Shown in pieces: positions 6,358 to 11,794 of a stretch of DNA of 11,794 nucleotides; the first letter of the stretch is position 1; each line of letters opens with the position of its first letter. A program made the translations under genes and the position numbers. Below the pieces are notes generated by a model. That model was not told the DNA's origin, made no database searches, and saw nothing but the letters and a program-made list of their open reading frames with translations. The stretch lies in the NCBI GenBank assembly GCA_964652805.1, contig CAZZBJ010000074.1, forward strand, positions 1 to 11,794. The letters are read 5' to 3'. Source of the stretch: Claveliimonas sp964652805. GTDB taxonomy: Bacteria > Bacillota > Clostridia > Lachnospirales > Lachnospiraceae.

Positions 6358-7167
6358 ATGGCACTAGTAGAAGTACAGAATATTTCCTATAATTATCCCA
6401 ATGGGTATTTGGCAGTTGATGATGTGAGCTTCGTTATTGAGGCCGGGGAAAATATTGCAATTGTAGGGCAGAACGGAGCAGGTAAAACAACAACTGTAAA
6501 AATGCTGAATGGACTTATGAAACCATGTGCAGGAGATGTACTGATCAATGGAGACTCAACAAAAAAATATACAACAGCACAGATGGCTAAGAGAGTGGGA
6601 TATGTGTTTCAGAATCCGGACGATCAGATTTTTAACGCTACAGTATACAAAGAGATCGAATATGGACTAAAAAAAATGAAACTAGAAGAAAACGAAATAA
6701 AGCGTAGGATTGCAGATGCGGCAGCGCTGACAGGAATGAAAGAATATTTGGAAGAAAATCCATATGATCTTCCGCTGTCCACAAGAAAATTCGTTACGAT
6801 TGCTTCTGTTATTGCCAGTAACTGTGATGTAATGATTTTTGATGAGCCTACAGCAGGTCAAGATCTGGAAGGTTTGGAGAGACTCTCCAGGATTAATAAA
6901 ATATTGACGGAGCGAGGGAAGGCAATCGTTACTATTACACATGATATGGAATTTGTTGTAGATAATTATGAGAGAGTTATAGTGATGTGTCAGAAGAAAA
7001 TTCTTGCAGACGGTAAAACAGAAGAAGTATTTTTTCAGAAAGATATTATGGAGAAAGCCATGTTGAAACAGCCTACTATTGTGCGAATAGCTACAGGAAT
7101 TGGTATGCAGGAGAACACTTTGGATATTAAAACGGTTGCTGCATATATTAAATCAAAGGCTAGTTAG
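6358..7167 (+). CDS. ECF transporter ATP-binding protein A2, with degenerate signature motif
   Basis: The 269-residue ABC ATPase is the partner of A1. It has Walker A GQNGAGKTT (37-45), Gln85 in VFQNPDDQ, Walker B MIFDEPT (Asp162, Glu163) and His195 in ITHDME. The signature motif, however, reads LSTRK (140-144) rather than LSGGQ, so both glycines and the glutamine are lost. In an A1/A2 dimer this would weaken the ATP site formed by the A1 Walker motifs and the A2 signature, leaving the other site canonical. AGGAGG at 6344-6349 sits eight bases before the ATG and includes the end of the A1 stop codon. It is the last gene of the operon, and a terminator follows 37 bases later. Confidence 0.92.
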   Translation: MALVEVQNISYNYPNGYLAVDDVSFVIEAGENIAIVGQNGAGKTTTVKMLNGLMKPCAGDVLINGDSTKKYTTAQMAKRVGYVFQNPDDQIFNATVYKEIEYGLKKMKLEENEIKRRIADAAALTGMKEYLEENPYDLPLSTRKFVTIASVIASNCDVMIFDEPTAGQDLEGLERLSRINKILTERGKAIVTITHDMEFVVDNYERVIVMCQKKILADGKTEEVFFQKDIMEKAMLKQPTIVRIATGIGMQENTLDIKTVAAYIKSKAS

Positions 7168-7196
7168 CTGTAATAAAAACGAATAGTCATATGTTC

Positions 7197-7240
7197 AAGA
7201 AAATGCACGATTAGATGAGAATCGTGCGTTTCTTTGTTGT
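7197..7240 (+). terminator. Intrinsic terminator of the ECF operon
   Basis: GCACGATT (7205-7212) and AATCGTGC (7220-7227) form a perfect 8-base-pair stem with a 7-base loop. It is followed by the T-rich run GTTTCTTTGTT. The A-rich bases just upstream can extend the stem by pairing with the T run. It lies right after the A2 gene and separates the ECF operon from the GH2 gene. Confidence 0.85.
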
Positions 7241-7265
7241 AATCTACATCCCCCTGCGCTATCAT
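7237..7265 (+). promoter_or_regulatory. Possible promoter for the GH2-MATE operon
   Basis: TTGTAA (7237-7242) and TATCAT (7260-7265) are 17 bases apart, immediately after the terminator and about 45 bases before the GH2 start. Both boxes deviate from consensus. The position between a terminator and a well-formed ribosome binding site (AAGGAGGG, 7298-7305) supports a promoter somewhere here. Confidence 0.35.
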
Positions 7266-7310
7266 ATTTTATGAAGAAATCGACAGGCAAACGTACAAAG
7301 GAGGGACAAC

Positions 7311-9133
7311 ATGCGCTATCAGATCAACCACAACTGGTACTTTACACAGCATTATAGCGGAAGCTTGAACAGCATGCCGTCTGAGAGACTGGAGGAGCTG
7401 GAGAGGGTTCAGCTTCCCCACACAGTGAAGATGCTTCCTTTACACTACTGCGACGAGAAGGATTATCAGATGACAAGCGCTTACATAAAAGAACTGGACA
7501 TCCCCAGAGACTGGGAGGGAAAATCCGTCACGCTGACACTGGAGGGCGCTGCCCACCAGGCGGAGGTGTACTGCAACGGAAAATCCGTTGGCGTCCACGG
7601 GTGCGGATATACAGCCTTTGAGGTGGATCTCTCAGGGATTTTGCGGTACGGCCGGACAAACCGGATCGTGGTCAAGGTGGACAGCCGGGAAACCTTGGAT
7701 ATCCCGCCCTTCGGCTATGTAGTGGACTATCTGACCTACGGCGGTATGTACCGCCCGGTCTACCTGGAGGTGAAAGAAAAAATCCATTTCCGGGATGTCT
7801 TTGTTATGACCGATGACAGAAAGCATTTGGAGGTGAAGCTGGAGGCGGAGGGAGCCTGGGACTGCCAGCTCCGGGCCCGGGTGCTGGGGGAGGACGGCGA
7901 GATCTTCGCCCGACTGGAGGAGCAGAGCTTCCAGGACCATTTCCACATCCATGTGCCCCGTGCGGGCCTCTGGGACACGGAGCATCCAAGGCTCTACACG
8001 CTTCACCTGGAGCTTCTGAAATTCGGCAATGTCATGGACACAGAGAAGATCCGCTTTGGCTTCCGGAAAATCGAGATGAAGCCGGACGGATGCTGGCTGA
8101 ATGGGAAGCGGGTGAAAATACGGGGACTGAACCGGCACCAGAGCTGGCCCTATATGGGCTATGCGGCGCCGGCCAGAGGGCAGAGACTGGATGCGGATAT
8201 CCTGAAATATGAGCTGGGCTGCAATGCGGTGCGCACCAGCCATTATCCCCAGAGTCACGCTTTTATCGACCGGTGCGATGAACTGGGGCTTCTGGTCTTC
8301 ACGGAAATCCCCGGCTGGCAGCATATCGGCGGGGAGGAGTGGAAGGAGCAGGCTGTAAGAAATACAGAGGAAATGATCCGTCAGTACCGGAACCATCCCA
8401 GCATTTTCATGTGGGGCGTTCGAATCAATGAGAGCCAGGACGATGACGGACTCTACCAAAGAACCGTAGAGACAGCCCGCAGCCTGGACCCAACCAGGCC
8501 AACGGGAGGCGTGCGCTATCTGAAAAAGAGCCATTTGCTGGAGGACGTATACACTTACAATGACTTCAGCCACACAGGGGATAATCCGGGCTGCGATGCC
8601 AAGGCGGCGGTGACGCCGGATATGGAGAAGGCCTACTTTATCACAGAGTACAATGGGCATATGTTCCCCACAAAGGCATTTGACGACGAGGAGCACAGGA
8701 AAGAGCACGCTATGCGCCATGTCCGGGTGCTGGACAGCGCGGCTGCCTGCGAGGATATCGGCGGCACCTTCGGGTGGTGCATGTTTGACTACAACACCCA
8801 CAAGGATTTTGGCAGCGGCGACAAAATCTGCTATCACGGCGTCCTGGATATGTTCCGCAATCCCAAGCTGGCGGCCAGCGTCTACGCCTCCTGCCAGGAG
8901 GACCGGCCTGTGCTTGCGGTCAGCAGCACCATGAGCATCGGAGACCATCCGGCGGGCCGGATCGGCGAGGTGGCTGTTTTTACTAACGGGGAGAAGGTGC
9001 GCCTCTACAAAAATGACACCCTGGCCGGGGAGTATTTCCCCACAGAGAAATATCCCCATCTCGCCCACCCGCCGGTGCTGATCGGGGGTGACCCGTCTGC
9101 CGCCGGGACCGGGGCCGGAGCTGACGCCGCCGG
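7311..9133 (+). CDS. Glycoside hydrolase family 2 (beta-galactosidase-like), N-terminal and catalytic part, cut by assembly gap
   Basis: The gene starts at ATG 7311 behind AAGGAGGG (7298-7305) and stays open for 607 codons to the gap. Order: N-terminal jelly-roll sugar-binding domain, Ig-like domain, then the TIM-barrel from about residue 255. The acid/base is Glu374 in GVRINES, and the nucleophile is Glu446 in ITEYNGH. The stretch LNGKRVKIRGLNRHQ and NAVRTSHYP are typical of GH2. No signal peptide is visible, so it should act on an imported glycoside in the cytoplasm. The NxK motif region of gut beta-glucuronidases reads ICYHGVLDMF here, so beta-galactosidase or another beta-glycosidase is more likely than glucuronidase. 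Just before the gap the protein turns Gly/Ala-rich (AAGTGAGADAA). The C-terminal part continues at 9236-9763. Confidence 0.92.
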
Positions 9134-9233
9134 NNNNNNNNNNNNNNNNNNNNNNNNNNNNNNNNNNNNNNNNNNNNNNNNNNNNNNNNNNNNNNNNNNN
9201 NNNNNNNNNNNNNNNNNNNNNNNNNNNNNNNNN
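9134..9233. other. Assembly gap (100 Ns)
   Basis: Exactly 100 Ns occur within the GH2 gene; the round number suggests a scaffolding placeholder rather than a measured length. The frame before the gap (codons in phase with 7311) and the open frame after it (codons in phase with 9236) join only if the true gap length leaves remainder 2 when divided by 3. The DNA on the left edge is GC-rich and low-complexity, which probably caused the break. Confidence 0.97.
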
Positions 9234-9235
9234 GA

Positions 9236-9763
9236 ACAGACGGCGGCCTGACCGGCTGGCTGCGCAGATTGTATGAGGCTGTGTTCGGACGGAAAGAGCA
9301 GTCCGGCATGGTTGTAAACGGAGAGGCTGCGTCTTCGGAGGAGACAGAAGAGTATATAGGCGGCTGGGGTGTGGAGACAGCTGTGTGGAGGTTCGAGGCT
9401 CTGCAGGGCGAACAGGTTCTTCGTACTGTCACCATCTCGCCGGTGGAGAAAATACACTTAGAGGGCATCTGCGACACAGATGTGCTTGTGGACGGGGATA
9501 CGTGGGACATGGCCACCATCCGGCTGCGGGCCGTGGACCAGAACGGCAATCTTGCCCCCTACGCTCACGATGTGCTGCGGTTTGAAACAGAGGGCTGTAT
9601 TGAGCTGGTGGGCCCTGCCCTGGCGGCTCTCGAGGGCGGCCTGTCAGGCTGCTATGTGCGCACAACAGGAGAAGAGGGGACCGGCAGCCTGACGGTGTAC
9701 CGGGGAGAAGAAAGAGAGATGGCCTTTGCGTTTGACGTAAAGGCGCACAGAGATAGGTTCTAG
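9236..9763 (+). CDS. Glycoside hydrolase family 2, C-terminal part (continuation across gap)
   Basis: Directly after the gap a frame is open from 9236 (TDGGLTGWLRRLYEAVFG) to TAG 9761-9763, giving 175 residues. It contains GGWGVETAVWRFEALQGE and VDGDTWDMATIRLRAVDQNG, the sort of beta-sandwich sequence that closes GH2 enzymes. These read like the extra C-terminal domains (DUF4982 / GH2 C5-like) of Firmicutes and Bacteroidetes members. With the first part it gives a protein of at least about 780 residues plus the gap, a normal size for this subfamily. The frame carried straight through the Ns from the first part ends at 9251, which I take to be an artefact of the gap length. A true frameshift cannot be excluded. 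Confidence 0.8.
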   Translation, partial: TDGGLTGWLRRLYEAVFGRKEQSGMVVNGEAASSEETEEYIGGWGVETAVWRFEALQGEQVLRTVTISPVEKIHLEGICDTDVLVDGDTWDMATIRLRAVDQNGNLAPYAHDVLRFETEGCIELVGPALAALEGGLSGCYVRTTGEEGTGSLTVYRGEEREMAFAFDVKAHRDRF

Positions 9764-9780
9764 AAAGCTGGGGGGGAACT

Positions 9781-11145
9781 TTGAAGATCAGAACAGAACA
9801 AACAGAGAAGAAACAGTATCTCTTTGACAACCGGGCGCTGACGGTCCTCATCATCCCGCTGATCATCGAACAGATGCTGGCGGTCCTGGTAGGAATGGCG
9901 GACAGCATCATGGTGGCCAGCGTGGGGGAGGCGGCTGTGTCCGGAGTGTCTCTTGTGGATAATATCATGGTGCTGCTCATCAATGTGTTTGCCGCACTGG
10001 GAACCGGCGGCGCTGTGGTGGCGGGCCAGTATCTGGGCCAGCAGAGGAAGGAGAAGGCCTGCCAGGCGGCGGAGCAGCTTGTCTGGTTCATCACCGTGTG
10101 CGCGGTGGTCATCACCCTCCTCATCTATGCCTGCAAATATTGGATCCTGCACGGTGTTTTCGGCCGGATCGAGGCAGACGTCATGGGACATGCGGACACC
10201 TACCTGATGATCGTGACCGCCTCCATCCCCTTTATCGCCCTCTACAACGGCGGGGCGGCCATTTTCCGGACGATGGGTAATTCTGAGATTTCCATGAGAG
10301 TTTCCATTGTCATGAATGTTGTCAACATTTCCGGAAACGTTATTTTGATCTACGGCTTTCACAGGGGAACAGAGGGTGTGGCCATCCCTACACTGGTGTC
10401 CAGGATGACGGCGGCTATCCTCATTATGGTCCTGCTGGCGGACCGGCGGCGCGCCATCTATGTGGGACTCTCCCGCAGATACCGGCCCGACTGGGATATG
10501 ATACGGAAAATATTGAGCATCGGCGTGCCAAACGGCCTGGAGAACAGCATGTTCCAGCTTGGAAAGATCATCGTGCTGAGTCTCGTTTCCACCTTCGGCA
10601 CCTACGCCATCGCGGCTAACGCAGTGTCCAATGTGATCGCTTCCTTCCAGGTGCTGCCCGGCATGGCCATCGCCCTGGCGGTGACGACGGTGATCGCCAG
10701 ATGCGTGGGCGCCGGGGATTACGGGCAGGTGAAATACTACACGAAAAAGCTCCTGTGTATCACCTACGCCTGCATGGTGGTCAGCAATGTGATCATTGTG
10801 CTGGTCCTGCCATTCATCCTGAAGGCCTACAATCTGTCCAGCCGGACGGCGGAGGTGACAACGGACATTGTCATTTTCTACGCCGTGTGCTGCGTGCTGA
10901 TCTGGCCGCTGGCATTTACTATACCGGCCACTTTCCGGGCCACCGGGGACGCTAAGATGTGCATGGTCATCTCCGTTGTGTCCATGTGGATCTTCCGCAT
11001 CATTTTCAGCTATATATTGGGGAAATATGTGGGTATGGGCGTGTTCGGCGTGTGGGTGGCCATGATCATTGACTGGATCGTGCGGAGTATCTGCTTTATT
11101 GCCCGGTATTTCAGCGGGAAGTGGAAGCATCAGGCGCTGACTTAG
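9781..11145 (+). CDS. MATE-family multidrug/metabolite efflux transporter
   Basis: The 454-residue membrane protein has about 12 hydrophobic segments in two related halves. It opens with ALTVLIIPLIIEQMLAVLVG and has GTGGAVVAGQYLGQQRKEKA after the second segment, a standard MATE pattern. Such proteins export cationic or aromatic compounds using Na+ or H+ gradients. The start is TTG 9781, preceded by a G-rich site (9770-9777), because the next in-frame ATG (9871) would delete part of the first helix. It begins 17 bases after the GH2 stop, so the two are probably co-transcribed. The pump may then remove the aglycone or another product of glycoside cleavage. Its last membrane segment is nearly identical in DNA to the fragment at the left edge of the window. 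Confidence 0.93.
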   Translation: MKIRTEQTEKKQYLFDNRALTVLIIPLIIEQMLAVLVGMADSIMVASVGEAAVSGVSLVDNIMVLLINVFAALGTGGAVVAGQYLGQQRKEKACQAAEQLVWFITVCAVVITLLIYACKYWILHGVFGRIEADVMGHADTYLMIVTASIPFIALYNGGAAIFRTMGNSEISMRVSIVMNVVNISGNVILIYGFHRGTEGVAIPTLVSRMTAAILIMVLLADRRRAIYVGLSRRYRPDWDMIRKILSIGVPNGLENSMFQLGKIIVLSLVSTFGTYAIAANAVSNVIASFQVLPGMAIALAVTTVIARCVGAGDYGQVKYYTKKLLCITYACMVVSNVIIVLVLPFILKAYNLSSRTAEVTTDIVIFYAVCCVLIWPLAFTIPATFRATGDAKMCMVISVVSMWIFRIIFSYILGKYVGMGVFGVWVAMIIDWIVRSICFIARYFSGKWKHQALT

Positions 11146-11192
11146 CTGCCCTGCCTGTTGTCGGACGGAGAAAATATCGGTTTGCGGCTGCC

Positions 11193-11227
11193 GGGCAAAA
11201 TGTTGGTTTTTGTTGCCAACAATGCCC
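11193..11227. repeat. Imperfect inverted repeat between MATE gene and guaA
   Basis: GGGCA (11193-11197) and TGTTGG (11201-11206) pair with CCAACA (11216-11221) and TGCCC (11223-11227), separated by a small internal loop and a T-rich 9-base loop. It overlaps the -35 box of the predicted guaA promoter. There is no T-run after it, so it is not a classic terminator. It could be a regulator site or a weak terminator for the MATE transcript. Confidence 0.45.
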
Positions 11228-11241
11228 TGCTACTTTATAAT
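11213..11241 (+). promoter_or_regulatory. Sigma-A promoter of guaA
   Basis: TTGCCA (11213-11218) and a perfect TATAAT (11236-11241) are 17 bases apart. Transcription would begin near 11248, leaving a leader of about 37 bases before the GTG at 11285. That is too short for a purine riboswitch, and none of the conserved riboswitch bases are seen. Confidence 0.75.
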
Positions 11242-11284
11242 AGAACTATTCCATTGAGGAAAAAAATATGAGGAGGAATAAGCG

Positions 11285-11794
11285 GTGAAAAGAGAATTAG
11301 TCATTGTACTGGATTTCGGAGGTCAGTACAACCAGCTCGTGGCGCGCCGCGTCCGCGAGAGCAACGTGTACTGTGAAATCTATTCTTACAGGACCGATAT
11401 CGAGACCATCAAAAGGAAAAATCCCAAAGGGATCATTTTGACCGGCGGTCCCAACAGCTGCTATCTGGAAGATTCACCTACCTATTCCAGAGAGCTTTTT
11501 GAATTGGGCATCCCGGTGCTCGGACTTTGCTACGGCGCACAGCTTATGATGCATGTGCTGGGCGGAACGGTAGAGTGCGCTGCTGTGCGTGAATATGGAA
11601 AAACGGAAGTGATGGTGGACCGCGGCTCCAAGTTGTTTGAAAATGTATCCGAGAAAACGGTGTGCTGGATGAGTCATTTTGATTACATTTCCCAGGTGGC
11701 TCCGGGCTTCCGAATCACGGCCCACACAGCTGACTGCCCTGTGGTGGCTGCAGAAAATGAAGAGCAGAAGCTGTATGGCATCCAGTTCCATCCG
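11285..11794 (+). CDS. guaA: GMP synthase (glutamine-hydrolysing), N-terminal glutaminase part; runs off window
   Basis: The frame is open from GTG 11285 to the window end, 170 codons. It opens VKRELVIVLDFGGQYNQLVA and is a class-I glutamine amidotransferase. The catalytic Cys82 lies in GLCYGAQLM and His169 in YGIQFHP; the glutamate of the triad would lie just past the edge. LTGGPNS is the usual oxyanion-loop region. GMP synthase converts XMP to GMP using ammonia from glutamine, in the cytoplasm. AGGAGG (11271-11276) is eight bases before the GTG. The ATG at 11268 is out of frame and stops after six codons, overlapping the GTG. It has its own promoter and looks like a housekeeping gene unrelated to the operons on its left. 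Confidence 0.94.
   Translation, partial: MKRELVIVLDFGGQYNQLVARRVRESNVYCEIYSYRTDIETIKRKNPKGIILTGGPNSCYLEDSPTYSRELFELGIPVLGLCYGAQLMMHVLGGTVECAAVREYGKTEVMVDRGSKLFENVSEKTVCWMSHFDYISQVAPGFRITAHTADCPVVAAENEEQKLYGIQFHP

Noticed and set aside
7255..7321. Direct repeat TGCGCTATCA (7255-7264 and 7312-7321)
   Set aside because: It is a single 10-base match with no flanking similarity and no mobile-element features, so chance is likely.
7632..9068. Long open frame on the minus strand (478 codons)
   Set aside because: It lies opposite the GH2 catalytic domain, in GC-rich DNA where antisense frames stay open by codon bias. It has no recognisable domain, while the plus strand has intact catalytic motifs.
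9234..9251. GH2 gene ending at TGA 9249-9251
   Set aside because: This end appears only if the 100 Ns are taken as true length. The GH2 C-terminal sequence continues in another frame from 9236, so it is a gap-length artefact.
9760..11130. Long open frame on the minus strand (456 codons), His/Asp-rich
   Set aside because: It mirrors the MATE gene; the His, Asp and Gly richness is the reverse complement of hydrophobic codons. The plus strand encodes a clear 12-helix transporter.
11146..11284. Purine or ppGpp riboswitch before guaA
   Set aside because: The predicted leader is only about 37 bases and none of the conserved riboswitch core bases are visible.
1..11794. tRNA/rRNA genes, CRISPR arrays, transposases or insertion-sequence ends
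   Set aside because: None was seen on reading both strands. The only repeated DNA of note is the pair of MATE gene ends.

Overview
The window looks like a draft-assembly piece of a gut-type Firmicutes chromosome, most likely Lachnospiraceae or a close clostridial relative. The evidence is strong AGGAGG-type ribosome binding sites, tightly overlapping operon genes, GTG/TTG starts, a LacI regulator, a group-I ECF transporter, and a guaA start whose protein reads like clostridial GMP synthases. The genus cannot be fixed from sequence reading alone. A run of 100 Ns at 9134-9233 is a scaffold gap.

Layout, all genes on the + strand. (1) 3-98: the last codons of a MATE-type transporter, nearly identical in DNA to the end of the complete MATE gene at 9781-11145. 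(2) 99-259: AT-rich regulatory region with a good extended -10 promoter and palindromes that could be operators. (3) 260-7167: a seven-gene operon. It encodes a LacI regulator fused to a PfkB/ribokinase domain, a stand-alone ribokinase, an inosine-uridine-type nucleoside hydrolase, and a complete dedicated ECF importer (S, T, A1, A2). Most genes overlap or nearly touch, and a clear intrinsic terminator follows at 7205-7240. (4) 7311-9763: a glycoside hydrolase family 2 enzyme interrupted by the assembly gap. (5) 9781-11145: a MATE exporter 17 bases downstream of it. (6) 11285 to the end: the start of guaA behind its own promoter.

Inferred biology. The central operon reads as a self-contained salvage pathway. 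The ECF transporter imports a ribonucleoside-like compound at high affinity, the nucleoside hydrolase splits it into base and ribose, and ribokinase makes ribose-5-phosphate. The regulator carries its own sugar-kinase-like domain. A specific alternative is queuosine/queuine salvage, where ECF importers and an IUNH-family nucleosidase are known to work together in gut clostridia. The second operon pairs an intracellular GH2 glycosidase with a MATE pump, which would fit deglycosylation of an imported glycoside followed by export of the aglycone.

The window is compositionally mosaic. The nucleosidase-ECF block (about 3103-7170) is visibly AT-rich (sampled lines about 32-37% GC), whereas ribokinase, GH2 and MATE are GC-rich (sampled lines about 55-77%). 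This suggests that the transporter/nucleosidase block has a different origin and was joined to the kinase genes.
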